From assembly GCA_035041965.1 (NCBI GenBank), contig JAPYMA010001982.1, forward strand, positions 1-64,000: a DNA stretch of 64,000 bases, written 5' to 3'. The notes under the pieces were generated by a model. It did not search any database. It was not told the origin of the DNA and saw only the letters and a program-made list of their open reading frames with translations. A program made the translations under genes and the position numbers. This DNA is from Anisakis pegreffii. Lineage: Eukaryota; Nematoda; Chromadorea; Rhabditida; Anisakidae. Positions 1 to 14,800 of the stretch are shown here, in pieces; position 1 is the stretch's first letter; every line of letters begins with the position of its first letter.

Positions 1-1615
1 AACTCTGAAATTAATTGCTGATTCCCTCAAAAGATTCGATCATTTGATAATTTGTCACCGTATGAAAGTAGCATCGATAATTGGACCATCTGAGGTGTTA
101 AGTGAGATTATGACTGAGCTGAAGGAAGGTGCGACTAGCAGTTGTTCGAAATGATCTTGATCAATTTGGATATGGGTTGGAGAGCAGTAGGTTGTTGAGT
201 CTTTCAGAAATACGAATTTTTTCGGCTCGATTTGAAAATAGAAAGGCATCACTCTGAGCAAACATACCCCAGCAATCATCTATAATATTGAGACTGGATC
301 ACTACTAGAATAGGTATGACAGAACTGTTTTGTGAAGATGAAACACAAGTATTTTATTGAGGGAACATAAGTGACTGCCATTCGAAACAATGATCATTGA
401 ACTGTCGTTCATTCAAAACGTTTTGACATTGATTTGTTGATGATCTGATCTTATATCCTGTTAATTTATTTGATTGTGCAATATATGAGATGCATATCTT
501 TGTAATGATTGCGAGTGATTGGATTCTCATAGTGTGAACCAACCCTCCGGTGTGAAATTAAAATTTTGGTGCAACAAAATTTTAATTTATGCTAATTGTG
601 GGGTGATGGAAAACTATCAGTTATGAGATCGAAATTGCAAAAGTTTTCAGAGATTTCAGTTTCCAATCATTCGTCACATTATTTGAACTTGCAGTTGTAG
701 AATAATTAGAGACTTGTGAAATTGGTTTATATTAAATTGTTGCACTCTGTATTTGTTTTATTTCGTTAAAATTTCCATCATAGTGTTGCGTTGATTGTTT
801 TTGATTGATACTCGATAGTTTATAAGTTATCTTTTAAATGATAATTGTATTATTTGATTTGGATGACTTCCTCTTTAATGCTAGTAACATGCTACTTTTT
901 CTGAGTAGTTTTCATGTGTTAGCTCCAGCTTATTTTCCAATTTTTGAGTGATTCACATGATAGCAGGCCCATAATCAGGTGTAGAACATAATCCATTTCG
1001 AGAACATAATCCATTTCCGAAGTAATATGTTTAAAGATGATGAGAGGGAGATGAGCACCCTTGGAAATGTTTTGAGAGGCTAAAGAATAGCTCATTAACA
1101 GTGGGAATGGGTTGTTGATTTGATTAATTCAAAGAAATCGCCTCCTGCGAGAGAGTTCGCTCATATGAGAATTTAGAGCAACTGGTTGGGGATAATCCTG
1201 ATCATGTGCCTGTGTGCTTGGCATTATTAAAGATTCATAATGAATATTATTGTGATTCGTTTGTTTATGTCATCTCCGATTTGTTTTCTGATGTTTTAGC
1301 ATCAATTCCATATGACTACAACGAAATTCGACGATATCAAACTAAATGCAGACAACAATCTTCAGTCAACGTCCTCCATACCAGCTAATACCTCAGCACC
1401 TTTTCCATCTCCTGATATTATGTTAATCGGCAGTCTACAGTAGATGAACACTCAAAACCAAGATCATCAGCGAAACCGTTAACACCAATCAAAAACCCAT
1501 CGATACCAAAGACTTCATTCATTATCAGTGGATATTTTTCAATCACGCGATCAATCAGCTCGATCAATCAGCATGTGATCAATCAGCTCGACGCAAAGTT
1601 ATCGTCCGGCACAAT

Positions 1616-1760
1616 TGCATTCAACAATTCAACCTCCCTCAATACCCCCCCCCCCTTAAAAGCTGATCTCCTACCCGATACTGATTGAAGCTGCATTCAA
1701 CAATTCAACCTCCCTCAACCCCCCCTAAAAGCTGATCTCCTACCCAACACTAATTGAAGC
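1616..1760. repeat. Tandem duplication, about 75 bp, two units
   Basis: TGCATTCAACAATTCAACCT to TGAAGC occurs at 1616-1691 and again at 1692-1760. The main difference is the length of an inner C run. Confidence 0.85.
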
Positions 1761-1893
1761 AGTTGATATCCTGTCCACTACTTTCTATCCACCACTTGGT
1801 GATAATCCAACAAGCGGATTAACATGATCATAATTTGAACCATCCGCTTCGCTCATACAGCCTACTTCACCACCAGCAGCAGAGGCGTGGAAT

Positions 1894-1943
1894 GTCATAC
1901 TTATACCGAAGTTATACTTATGTATGTCGAAGTCATACTTATG
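1894..1943. repeat. Three short repeats of GAAGT(C/T)ATACTTATG type
   Basis: GTCATACTTAT, GAAGTTATACTTATG and GAAGTCATACTTATG follow one another at about 20-bp steps. Confidence 0.7.
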
Positions 1944-2321
1944 CCAAACTGCGTCGTTAATTCCTCATTTATACGGTTCAGAACTTGCTCTTATATGTCC
2001 AACGACCTGAAGTTGGAGAGCAACAGCCAAATCAACCCCGTCAGCGATTTGCCGATGAAACAATTGCCATATCCACCACCTCAATGAATGCCATATCCGC
2101 TGAATGACCTTAACAGCGATAATAATATCACTGTCAATAAATCTATCCTCCAATGCAAACCCCTCCAATCAGACAGCAGCAGATATTCGCATCACAGTGA
2201 ATGAAAAGCAACGATAATATTACCTTTCAAAACGACTATCAGCAATCGGACCATGGACGTTGACTGAGCGATTCAAATCCACTGGATCTCGTCGTTTCAA
2301 GAACAAAAATATAAATAATGA

Positions 2322-2458
2322 AATATAAAAAATAAAAAATAAAAGAAAAAATGAAAAATAAAAAAGAAAAAATAAAAAATAAAAGAAAAAATAAAAAATA
2401 AAAGAAAAAATAAAAACAAGAAAAAAATGAAAAAATAAAATAAAAAACAATCATTAAA
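2322..2458. repeat. A-rich low-complexity tract
   Basis: Made of AAAAATAAAAGAAAAAATA-like units. Phe/Leu-rich open frames on the - strand here are artefacts of the composition. Confidence 0.9.
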
Positions 2459-5400
2459 TAAAATTCAAAAAATCCAAAAATCTATGATTCTGACGTGTAA
2501 CAAAAGTCATTTTTATTATACATATATTATCACTGCTTCAATATTGTTATGATTAGCTGCAATTTATCTCTGTTATCCTCAATAATCCGTATCCAAATTG
2601 CATTATCATTCATACCAGTGATTCTCAGTCTTGCAATTATTCTACTCCTAATGAACGACAGTTACAATCATTGAATTCGCACAATGCAGCAAAGTCATCC
2701 TCAGCAAGCTACAGCTGGTTTAGATCCATTCGCAAAACATTTCCCCCTCTGAAGGTAGTTTACCACTCAGATTTCGGTTCCGAATCCTCGTCATGCTTGA
2801 TGGTGTGTTCAGCAATGGGTTCTTGATGCCTTTCTGTTTTCCCTTTGAAGGGAAGGAACATGATCGAACGTCACAATAGTACATTGAAATTATCCTATTT
2901 CCACAGAGACTGTAACGAAGAGAATGCTCTATGAGCAGTAAAAGGCGAAGACAGTCTGAGCTAAGCAGCAAATTTTAAATAAGGCTGAGATTTTCTATGA
3001 TAAATTTTTGGGCGATGAAATATAAAAAGATGAATTTAGTTATGAAATAATGCGAAATTCTAATCACCATAAAGAAGTGAAAAAATTGGATCATCAAAGC
3101 GAGATCACTATTATGTAGTAGATAGTGATGCGAAAGCTTGTATCGTAATCGAAAGTTCATACGGTGTCACATTATCAAATAAGATCTCTTTGGCTATTCC
3201 CATGTTTCCATCCAAATTTCAGCTCTTCCCGTACTCTCCTTTAGACTGTTACTATGCATCTGGCTTTGTTCAGGATATCAATTCATCAATCAGGATTGTT
3301 TTATTGACTTCATTGGAGTATTTCATATCAATGTTTTATTCGTTGAAGTGAACCATACCTCAAATGTCACCAGTGAAACTGCATTACGAGACTTCAAAAG
3401 AGCCAGAGGGAGAGATCCACTCGAGAAAACGATTCAATATCAGTTGCCTTCGAATTAATTTTGATCTCGCATATTTATTTCCATATTTATCGCATATTTC
3501 AGTAGAATCCTTTCCATTGGCAAGGGGATGATTTCTGTGCGCATAAAACGCCTTCATTATTGAAGTGTCGAAATTAAATCTCTGTTATGGATGACTAAAC
3601 GGATGAAATGAAGCGGAGTTAGCCAACAAAAAAAATAATTCGTTGCCCAAATTCAGCAGTCCTTACCAACTGGAAATTCGTAGCTGGCTAGCCTTCCCAC
3701 AACTGTTCTTACGTTCAAGAAGCCTGTTTCAAACAAATTCAAGCAGCCTGCACTAGGCTTTTCTAGGCGAGACTCTAGTGCATAGGTTTCAAGCCAGCCT
3801 AGCAGCTGAAAGGTTGTAGACACTCAGTTTAAAACTTGTGCATTCAGTTGATGACACATTGATGTGCCTTTCACAAGCAACTGCTTAGCAGTATCAGCAG
3901 CAATTACTTTGAGTTTCGTTGTCAGATGTAAGTTCGTCGGCTTGCCAGGTGATTTTGCTGCCTTTATTGCTGTCCTTGTCGATAGAGCTGCTATTTGTCA
4001 ATCAGGCGTTATTCTGATTGGATGATCGTGGACTGGAGAAGTTGAGAGAGCAATGCTGCTGCACATTTTGGAATTTGGTTTCCACTCTCGGTTTGTGTCC
4101 CCAAATTATGACAACTCATTTGACAACTCCATCGCTTCCTGCATCTGTTTCCATATCATATTTGCACCGCACCGTGTTCACTGTGCTGCTGTTGTCTAAG
4201 CCTGGAATGCTTGCGTTTGCCATGCTTATTGAACGCCTTCGTCGGTGCAATTGTCGCATATCGTGATGAATGCACACGCCCGATCTCGGTTGGATTCTAA
4301 TTTATTGCTTTATAGTGCACGAGGCTAGATACAACTGAGCGATTTGAAGCGGGCTTATCTCTCTTTACCTCCCGATCTTCACTCATCTGTTCATTCGTCT
4401 TTGCAGATGCAAAAATCCAAACCCTGCACCTTTCATAATTTGACGGCTAGCTGTTCGTGTCCATATTTTGTGCGTGTTATGATTCATTCTGCACAGTTAT
4501 TGGACTCTACTTCGGGATCACTTCAGATATATTTCTGAGCCCCTCGAAAGATATATGTTATGTATGAGGGAAGATAGACCAAAATTTTCAAATGTTTAAA
4601 ATCTCCAGCATCTTCAACTTCGCATTTTAGTGAGCACAAGCTTTGAGCACTTAATGATGCTCCTCTCATTCCTATGTCACAGACGTGCATTAAGAGAATC
4701 TCATTTGGAAGTCTTGCACTGCAAATGTTCTAAAATTGCTGTGTGAAGAGCTGTTTTTTTCGTATGCATTTCATACATTCCGATGCACTGTACCACCACC
4801 ACTCACTGCATTCATGTGCTGTTGTGCGTTTTGTCTTCATTTATCAAGTCCCTCTGAAAGCCGTTTCAAATCGCATTTCTGGATGATTTGTTTGAGAATG
4901 GATATTGCGGTGATGTGAGGCGATTAGATGCGGCACTGATAATGGCACACATTGGCCAATGCTAGGAGCAATTCAAAAAGCAATTAATAACAATTGACGT
5001 GTGCAGATGCAGGCGAACCTATTCAGCAGTTGTTTGAGCATTCTTGCGGTTGTTCTAAGCGGACGGTGCTTGCAGGACTTTCAGCTTCAAAATTTCAGCC
5101 GTATCCTGGAGCAAAATTCTAGCTGTATCCTCGGTTCCATTACCTAAATCGCTGTGAGCTTGTCTCCTCTCAGCCGAGAAGCCATCAATATTATGGTTTC
5201 TTCACTAGAAACCTCCTTCAATAGTCTAGGAGGAATCTGTTAGGAATGAATTTCTTCTGCTTTAGCTTCTGAGAATATTTCCATTCATTCGGGGTTTCTG
5301 GTCATTTTCGGTGGACTGATTGGTAAAGTCCCTCACAAATCCATCTCTCTTGGTTGTTATCTATGCTCCGATGATGAACTTCTCCAATCTCACGAAGCTG

Positions 5401-6056
5401 TAAAGTGCCTTTAATTGCTAATATCGCATAAAATGCAGGCAATTTCACATCGCATTTGTTTGATTGTTGTTCATCACATGGGAAGATCAGCTACTTATTG
5501 TTAGAGCCGTGAGATATTTTTTAACCTTATTATTGCCAGTCTCTTTCAACAAAATTTTCTGTGAAGTGTTAGTGAAGTTCGTAGATAATCTGTTGGGATG
5601 TCGCCTAGGTAACACACCAAAACACTGAACAAATCGCTATTGACGTTGGTTTATTGGCCATAATGATGATATCAGCTCAGCTGAACACTCAAAAATATCA
5701 AAAGCGCGTAGAGCACCTTAGTACCATCATAAAGGCTTGTTGGGAATTGTAAATCGGACAGGGGAGGTGGGAGGTGGTGGTGGTGGAGGTTAACTGCAGA
5801 ATACGTTTAATCGTGAACAGGAGAGCTCAGAGTAGAGGAAGCCTTGTGGAATCCGAGGTTAAGCAGTAAGCTTGTATAGCATTAACACTTTGCCGAATCT
5901 GAGCACTGCAGGAAAACGAGAGTAATATTCGAGAGCAAAATTCAACAATGAAAAGCGATCAATTGGCAACAGCTCATACGGTAGCTTCGCTTCCATAAAC
6001 TGAGCGTTCCGCCTGAAATTGTGGATCGTTTAGATGTTAATAACAATAATGATGAT

Positions 6057-6095
<39 letters not shown>

Positions 6096-6096
6096 C
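6057..6096. repeat. (AAT)n microsatellite
   Basis: About 12 uninterrupted AAT/TAA units. Confidence 0.95.
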
Positions 6097-6494
6097 AAGA
6101 TTTTGAAAAATAATAATAAGCCACAAAAATAGTAATTGTGAGGAAAACAACGAAAATAAGAATCATTATTATCAATTATTAGTCTTATCAATTGTTATTA
6201 TTGAATGTTTGCAGAGTGTCATAAGAAAATGTTAATGAGCTGCATTTGCTTACCGTTTGGGTTCGCTTACGTTCTGCAAAGTTTCTGATAAAATTTGCAC
6301 GCAATATGCTTTTCGTCGGAGACCGTCGAGCAGTCGTCTATAGTTGCGTATTCAGTGAGGTTGCTGCATAGAGGAGGCTTTGTAGACGCATCAAAACCTG
6401 AGTACATAAACACATTTCTTCTTCATTTGTGGTGGTGAAAAAATGTTCCTCCAGCAAAACTTTTTTTCTTGATTCTAGTGCTCTTCCTCTAGTG

Positions 6495-6701
6495 CAGGCA
6501 TGCCCACAGCGAAAGGGTAAATTACCCGTCTTTGGGTAATTTGGCGGTAAGAGGGGAGGTAATGGAAGGTTTCTGCAACTTAGTCCTGACGTTTTGCGTG
6601 GAAATGGCAGGCAAATTATCGTAGCGCGATGGAGTGGGTAATGACGGCCTGTCGCACAGCATCGAAGGGCGTAATGGAGCACCCGAGTGTGGGGATCACC
6701 G
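6495..6701. mobile_element. hAT-like MITE with perfect 8-bp TSD
   Basis: CTCTAGTG is duplicated exactly at 6487-6494 and 6702-6709, matching the hAT target preference nTCTAGAn. The ends CAGGCATGCCCACA and (reverse complement) CGGTGATCCCCACA are imperfect inverted repeats. Inside are GGGTAATTTGGCGG and a TGACGTTTTGCGTGG block shared with the elements near 17.1, 18.7 and 59.7 kb. Confidence 0.7.
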
Positions 6702-7061
6702 CTCTAGTGATTTATCTATTCCAAGCAACTGTTCTATTCGATCGCAATAAAATAATGCAATTTCATGATCTGAGGTGCGAGAAGAGAGAAGAGCAGGAAA
6801 ATTTTAAAATAAGGAAGTGAGCACAACAGCTGAAAAGACGAAACAGAATGGAGCAGAACGGATACAGTACAAAATCATTGAAATTTTAAAATGTGGATAT
6901 TATGATAAACAAAGCTCGTGCTATTACTGTGGTGTTATTCTTATAATCATTTTTGGCGTTGTTTTTGGTTTCTTTCATTAAGTGTTACGGTCTATCCTGC
7001 GTATCCAAATGGACGGGCAATTCGAGATTGTTTGCAGTGAGTGCCAGTCAGTGGCTAGGTC

Positions 7062-7135
7062 AATTTGCCTAACGTTATTTCGCCCAATAGACATTCTGTC
7101 TAAGGCATCTTTCGTCCAACGACATTTGCCCTAAT
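7062..7135. repeat. Relic related to the 38.2-kb fold-back element
   Basis: AATTTGCCTAACGTTATTTC, GCCCAATAGACATTCTGTCT and ACGACATTTGCCCTAA share the same short motifs but no longer pair well. Confidence 0.35.
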
Positions 7136-7947
7136 GAAAATGTGGGATATGGAGGGGATGGGATTGAATGGTAAGAGTCGGATGGCACTAAAGATTATTA
7201 TGCTGTTGCATTGACGAGCTTTCCGAGTTCTTGAAGTGTTCTCTTCGTGGCATGAGAATGTCGAGATAGTCTGTATGAAAACTGGGTTTGCAGCATTACC
7301 ATACGTGAATCATGTGAGATGCGATTATTTGCAGCCCTCTATCATTATGCAAAACTTCTCTCAGTCCACTAATTCCATTAAGGCTACTCCTCTTCATCGA
7401 TCGGCTACAGACTTACTAGAGGTTCGACTACGATCTTAGAGATAAACCTCAGCCTGAGCCCAAGCATCAGCCTCAGCCTTAGAGCAAACATTTATCTCAG
7501 CTTACGCCTATGTATCAAACTCACAACGGAAGACCACAAACCTTTGGGCAAGAAAATGAACAATTTTTCAAGTAGAATATAATGAAAGATTGCAACCGTT
7601 GGCATGCACCTAAATTATCCGATGTATGAGCATTTAAAATAATTGCATGAAAGCAGAGACTAAAGAATTTAGTGCAATTTGAGGAACAGAACATAACGGA
7701 ACAGAACAGACCGTACAAGCTACGGTCAGTCTCATCATTAAGCCCCACAGTTCTCGCATAAGCGTAATGTTTCTTCACCTACCATTTCATATCATCAGTT
7801 TACTAGCATTTTCACTATTGTCACAACCATTAGTAGTAATAAAATGAACAGCAGTAAAAACAATCATTATAATGGTAATAAGCAACAATAGTAATGTTAG
7901 CAACAATCACTAGTATTGTTCTGGTCTTCATGGTGATAGTTTTTTTT

Positions 7948-8166
7948 GTAGAGTTATGATTATTTATTGGATTGGTGTTTGGCTACGTTTAATTATGCGA
8001 AGTATTCACGGCTACTAATTAAATACTCGGTTGTGTTCGGTTGGCCTGCTCGCCTAGCCAGCGGGGTGGCTGAAATTAAGGCTGAAACAGTGCGGACGGA
8101 AACATTGCGAGCATTGTAGCCAGCAACGTTACAGACGTTTGATAGCCTGGTCAATCCAGGTAATTA
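7948..8166 (+). mobile_element. F1 short retroposon, 5'-truncated copy
   Basis: Begins at TTGTAGAGTTATGATTATTT, inside the full-length element, and runs to GTCAATCCAGGTAATT. It contains CTCGCCTAGCCAGCGGGGTG. The sequence upstream of the truncation is unrelated to other copies. Confidence 0.75.
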
Positions 8167-11100
8167 GCATAAGAGTAAAAAACGAATACCTGGAGCAACC
8201 GTGGCTGAATCTGTAGCATGCCATATAGCAATGGTGAATACGAATAAAGCAGTCAAAATTGTTCGGAACCCAATCATTTTTCCACTGAACGATATTCACC
8301 TAAGAGCAATTAAATTCAGCACTATATCAGGGTGAATTTCAAGGAGCGACTGTCCTGAATGGTCGCTTGAAACCGTGACATCAGTGACGGAATCCGCTTC
8401 TTGAACTCAACGACACAACAACTAGCGCATATTTTCGAACGTTGTAGCTATCGATTCTGTGTAAAATATCAAGCGAAGTAGTTGGGCATCCTGACTATCA
8501 AGTGTTTGTACGAGATCTCGGTAGTACCGAATATCGCTACTGGAAAAGTGATGCCGATCTCGCGATTCATGGTGTCGATAACCATGGTATTTCCAGTGAT
8601 ATTCATACCGCAAGTCATTTTAAGTGAATTTGGTAGTATATCGATCACAACTGGAGCATGAATCATGCCCATTTTTGTATTTTTTGTTGAATTTGTTGGG
8701 ATTTGGTGAATGATTCGTTAAATAAATTTTCGTTTTCTGAATAACTATGAACAGATTGGCTCAAAAAGAATGTGTTGAACAAGTCATATTTCTGTATTTC
8801 AATGGTTGCTTTGCAATACCGGTATCGTATCGGTACTGCAAAACGATACGGTAACGATTGGTATTAGTACTAATCTCGGTATTGAGAAAATGGTCGATAT
8901 CTTGCAAATACCATTCCTGACACTCCATCAATAGCATCCTCAATCAGCCATACAGGAAAGCTCAGAGATTTGATCAACCATGCGCAATTATGAGCTATTA
9001 GATAGGCGCTGATTCGTTGACTGTCAATGGAAATAGGGTTGGAATGATCTGGCAAATCGAAAATCTCCGTGGGGTTGATCGTGAAGAACGATTGTTTGAA
9101 GAAATATGATCAACTGATTTCATGCTGCTGAGGTGATGACGCTCGAATCGGGAGATGCTACTCCGATACATTTGGTTTTTGGGTTGCACAACACATATCC
9201 TCACGATATCCGTTCGAACACTGTGCGGATATACGGATATCGGAGCAGCAAACAGTTGAACGACCTTCGCGAAAAATATGCTCCCCGAAGCGCTGACCTA
9301 CGAAAGTGGCACTAGCTATCACTGAAAATTTTCGCTTTTTGAAGATATTATCGTATTATAGCGCAACCGAAGAAGTGTGGCTCCACTATTACTGGAATAG
9401 CGCGTGCTATTACCCATTTCTGATTTTCATTGTCTCCATTCGACTGATCTCATCGTCACCACCCTGCTAAACGCAGTCGAACCCACTGGAGTAAGACAGA
9501 CACTGTCCAAAGAAACCAGCGATGTAATAAGAAAAATTGCGCTTTCCGAAAATCAGTGAACGACTCTTCAAATAAGGCCTTGAATTTGTTAAGTGAGCAT
9601 TCAAGCATTGTGAAAGTTTTCACTAGAAACTTGAAATCGAGCGAAATGTTATGATTCGTATGAACCTAGCGAAGGAATCTGCTTCGCTTGAGATTCGCGC
9701 TGTTCGATTCCTCAATCCTCAGATCAGCTTTCATCAATCAAACCGTCGCTTAGTCCTAAAAGGAAATCACTAGACAGCTAAATCTTCTCTTGAATGATCC
9801 ACATAATACCAGGAATCACCTCGAGTTGGATGCGAGAGATTACCAGCTTAATGCAGCGGTGAGTCGTGATCTAGGAATGAATTCAATGAACGGGCACTGG
9901 CTTGCTGAACATTCTGACAACGCTTTTAGTACTCATCGTGAATGAGCTGAACAGCTGCTGAACGAGGAGGCTACATTGTTTGATTCTGTAGTGAAATGGA
10001 TTCGCTCCATTCACGTTCCCTTAATCAAACAAACGGCTTATACAAATATTTGTTATTGCATGCAATGTTCACAAATACGTACTTATTTGAGAGATATGGG
10101 TCTTCTTCAGGCTGCCTCTAAATTTCTCATGAACATCAATCAGCTCATATTTCCAGCACTTTTGAGTAAATAGGGCATTGCTTGGGCAGCAAATAGAGCC
10201 ATAAATATGGGGCATTAAATAGGGCACTTCTTTAGAACTAAGCGTTGGAATGTTTGGATAAACGAAAATATGAAAAACTGATATGCTTAGGGCAAAACAT
10301 CCTGAATGGATACACTACGAGTGCAAGCAAACACAGCGAGAATTTTGAGATTATTATTGAATAGCAGTAAACATTAACGATGATGCCGATTCCGATTTCG
10401 CACTGTGCTCTTCCCAATGATCCTCGATCAGATGCACTATTTGTATAAGCCTTTAAGAGAAGAATCGTTTCAATCATCACTGTTCAAAAATCCGAGTAAT
10501 CCAAACATATCTAAATCAATAGAGTCGGACAGATTAAGCTGTTTAATTTTTCGTAACATAGAAATATGAAGTTCCCATTTGCTGTTTTATGAGCTGTGAG
10601 CGCTCATATGGAGTTGAATATTTCGAGAAAACAACACGACAGTACGGCATCGTCACGATGGAGAGATCAGGCGCTGATAGCTATAGCCGATCAGGCACTC
10701 AAAACCATAAAATCTATGCCAAAACAACCACTCTAACTGAAAATGCAGTAGATCGGCGACAGCAAAATGAGTGATGAACAAGTTTGAATGGCAAAAAAAA
10801 AGGAAGTTGAATTTTTTTTTGGAATTGTAAACATCAGAACTGGTTTCATCGATTTTGATGAGATCGGAAATGGTGATCTATCGTCACAAGTGAACAGCTG
10901 CCGAACTCGCAACGCTTCCTTGAATGGCAGAACTGGCCGCTGCAATCATATTTACTGTTTCACTGGTGTAATGTTTTCGAAGCGTGCGAAAAAAAGTACT
11001 CATGGTTTTCAGAGTGTTCAGAAAAAAATCGAGTTTCACGTACTTCACCACGGCTGTTGACATTCTGCAAACTGCAAATTAATTTTGAGAATTTTTTACG

Positions 11101-11640
11101 GAAAACCGACGAGCATCCAGCGGAGAAAACTTCCATTTTGATAGTTCGTATGATCAGCGAATCGATTGCAAAAATCATACTCATTGCAGCTCAAAACACC
11201 TTGCGAAGTGATACTTTGCAGACAAAACCAAGCAGGGTTTCATGACGTTTGACAATAGTGCAAACCGAAACAAGGTGTTGACGATGAATCGACATCAAAC
11301 AAAAATGAATTCATTCGAAAGCACCCACAAAATATGAATTTGCAAACGTTTGATGATGAATCGACATCAAACACAAAACAAATTTACTCGATAGGCCGCA
11401 AACAGCGGTAACTGTCGAAACTCAGCACTTAAGGCAGGCGCACTACCTGCCAGGCCAAGCCGCCGACGTCGGAATGAAATTTAGTAACCCACTTCAATCC
11501 ACTGAAAACCTATTTCGCGCCATAACTCGTGTCCCCGTTGTCCGCTGCAAAAATTTTTTGCATATCCGTGATCAGCTGCATGAGCCCTACAAAACGATAT
11601 AGGTCTCATTCCGAAAGGCGGGGGTAAGTTCGTGAGGTTT

Positions 11641-11812
11641 CCTTGTAAGCCCTTTTTTGAATATCTCTTGAATTGAGATATTTTTGTGTGTTTATCTCTT
11701 TGAGATCAAACTTTTTGTCAAAGATTTTGAACCAACACGGAATCGAACTCTCGCCTTCTGAACAGATCGGATCCTCAAAGGCCAGTGTTACACCCGTACC
11801 CTATCGGCCCCA
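11641..11812 (-). mobile_element. F3 tRNA-derived short element
   Basis: On the - strand: GGGCCGATAGGGTACGGGTG (A-box region), AGGATCCGATCTGTTCAGAA, B box GAGTTCGATTCC, then AATCTTTGACAAAAAGTTTG and AAAAAAGGGCTTACAAGG. The long arm before the B box is like a Leu/Ser-type tRNA head. It is not a functional tRNA. Confidence 0.6.
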
Positions 11813-14800
11813 TTGCACGATGTTTCTTATTTGATTCCAGTGCTATCTCTTTTAGTACTATCATAATATGCTAGCTTTTCGCGATAGTCACTTGGACAAT
11901 TTTCATGCTTCAAAATAGGATCCAACGGTAGGGTACAACTAACAAAAGAAATCGAGGAAAGACGTTAGTGACTGTTGAAAATTCGTGCGAGATTCTTGTG
12001 GATTCCAAAAATATATTCTCTAAAGTCAGTAAAAGCTGCTCATTGTCGAAAAATGACCTCGATAATGATCAATCAGTTCCCTAGTTTTAGCCATATTGCA
12101 CAGCTGAGCGATTTCATTAGGCAAACACCTGAAGCGCCATTTATGAATTGCTATCCAAATGCCTACATATCGCTATCAACGGTATTCTATCACACTATAG
12201 AGATTCATGGTGGTTTTGTTACGATACGTACGTCGCATCCGCGGTTGCTGACTGTGGGTAATTATATTCTGGAAAAGAATATGGGAAGTTTTGCTGAAGA
12301 TTGATACTGATAGAGAGAAGTAGTCCACTGTCTATTCGCACGCTCCATCCAAATCTAAAATTTGGGACTAGTAATCGAAGAAATAAACGAACTCAGTGAG
12401 TGAATTAAAAGGCACAAAACAAGCGTGGAGATAGGCGGCGGCTCGATACGGATGTAAACGACCCAAAGCTGAACACGATGGATTCTTGTCGCATTTCTGA
12501 AGAGCTTGTCATGATTGGAATTGCACGGTGTTCAAGTGAAACAGTGCTCATTGCGGCTATCCGTGATCAATGTAACGCTTTGATCCATACAGCCAGTGAA
12601 TTCACTCTCCTCATTATTGCTTCATATTCTTCTAATTGATATTTAAAATGAAAAATGATTTGTCTCTGTGTTCAAGTGCCATTGATGTAAAATTCAATGA
12701 GTATCACCAATGTGAACTGTTACGGAGATTGCCGTCCGCTGATACTGGCACGTTTCACGCATTTACCTTAAGAAGTGGTTTCTGATCACTAGTCGAGGAA
12801 ATGAACGAACTCAAGGAGTGAATTTCTCTCCGATTAATTAGTTGTTCATCAAGTAATCTACGTCTTGATCATATTTGTAAGTGAGATCATTTCTCTGATA
12901 GTAGGATATCCCTTACGCTTCGGCTCGTGTCACCAATTGCAACAGTTCAACAGTTTTGAAAGTCGTCAGCATTTTGGATTTTATTTCATCAATTTATCTG
13001 GTGGCTAACTGTGAATTCTAACTGTATTCGATTGTACACTTTGTGTGATTATGGTGCATAGAGCTGAATTTAGAAGAGTCGAATAGATGTTGTGGAAAGC
13101 TATCACGTAGTTAGACAGTAGCAAATCATTTTCGTTAAGAGATCAGTGATTATGCAAGAGTTGGAAAAAAAGAAACCTCAAATTCTCGTTTTTTTTCAAA
13201 TGCAGTCAGTCTTTGATGTGCAGCTAAGGAAATAGACGCAATTCGACAGCTTGATGAACTTTTACACAACATTTCACTAAATATTCAACCGATTATTCTG
13301 CTCTTCATTGGTTTATATCATGCTCATCTGGATGCATTTCTGTGTAATAGACTAACCGAGATAATCACATTTTCTAATAAAAACAAAGAGCAGCAAATTT
13401 CAACGAAATTTTGAGTCGTTTCCTCCAACGCGATTTTTTCGGCTTCAATATTCCATCTGTTAGTTCAACTGCATGTTCTACAGACTGCAAGTCTTTTTAC
13501 TTCGCTATTTGGAAACGTTTCCATCCGATTGAAATGTACATAAATTGTCACTGAGTTCACTCACAGTGAGAGTTCATTGCCGAAGTGAGCAAAGTTGTTC
13601 CATTCAAAAGGATTTTAAGCTTGAATATCAAGTACATTTGCACGTAATTGATCGAAATTATCAAATATGTAAGTGCTCGATGGTTCGATGAAATTACATT
13701 GTGGATTTTATTTTTTTGGTTAGTCCAACTCTATGCTATAATAACAAAAGCCTCATGCAACAAAATTATCTTCTAGTCTGTGATCCGATGATTACATCTG
13801 AAGATCAACAGAACAAATTCATGCATCTACGACAGCACCTGATAAAAACTAATAAAACGTAGTGATTACTCCAGTAATTGCAACTTTGCAAACATTCGGT
13901 GCAGTTGCTTAATGCTCGCGGATTCTTTTCGTGAAAAACGAACTCAAAGTGTTGTTTTCTCTTTGTCGTGAAGAATGCGTTTGACTGCAATTATTTGTTT
14001 CCTCTCAAAAAAAGTGATTCCTCTTGCATGAAATGAATCTGGTTTCAAAATGCCGAAATGAATGAGCCACATTCACATATGATCTTATCGAATCAATACC
14101 AAATGACGTTTGCAATGCCCGTAATGAATGCAATTATTCACGAATATAAAACATTAAATGGAACTGTACGAAATGTGTTGAATGAATGTGTGCAAACAGC
14201 TGAATGCGATTACAATTCCAAAATATAAATGCACATTTTGTGACGGATATTATTCCAGGCATGCGTGTGCATTGTTGTCAAATGCTTTCGCAGAAAATCG
14301 AGCACGACTTTTCGGTTTTGCTTTCCGTCTTGATTTCAGAAGCGTGAGCGAATTACATTTGAATCAAAAGTTCTAGAATGCTGCACAAATGTGAGCGATT
14401 TAAATGATTTTAGTAAAAACTATCAAAACTATATTAGAGTAAGATTATCACTAACAATACTGCAATTTTTCCGAGGTAATTTTCGCTGTATTTTCGTGTT
14501 GTTGAATTATTATTGTTATCATTACGGCTGTTTGCTATAAATCATTCTTGTCTTTAGCATTGTTATTATTATTATCATTAGGATTATTTTGGCTGAATTC
14601 ATTTTAGCAAACAGTGGAAATTTTTTAAAAGTATTTTGATGCAAACTGAAGCCTTGATGTTGTTAGACAATGAAATTTTTTTCCTAAAGTCGCTCTCCCG
14701 ATCCTGAGGAGCATGGTCATGCTCTAATTAGTCCCATTAATAGTGGAATAACTAAATGGTGAGTAGAGTACGGAATGCTTCTCGTTGACTGTTGAATATC

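Larger units (their letters stand above)
1..6056. other. Non-coding stretch with only small repeats
   Basis: No frame shows conserved motifs, codon bias or convincing splice structure. Apart from the tandem repeats listed, I see a small doubled phrase AGAACATAATCCATTTC at 987-1020. Confidence 0.5.

Noticed and set aside
2220..2454. Phe-rich frames resembling membrane peptides
   Set aside because: Come from an A-rich low-complexity tract.
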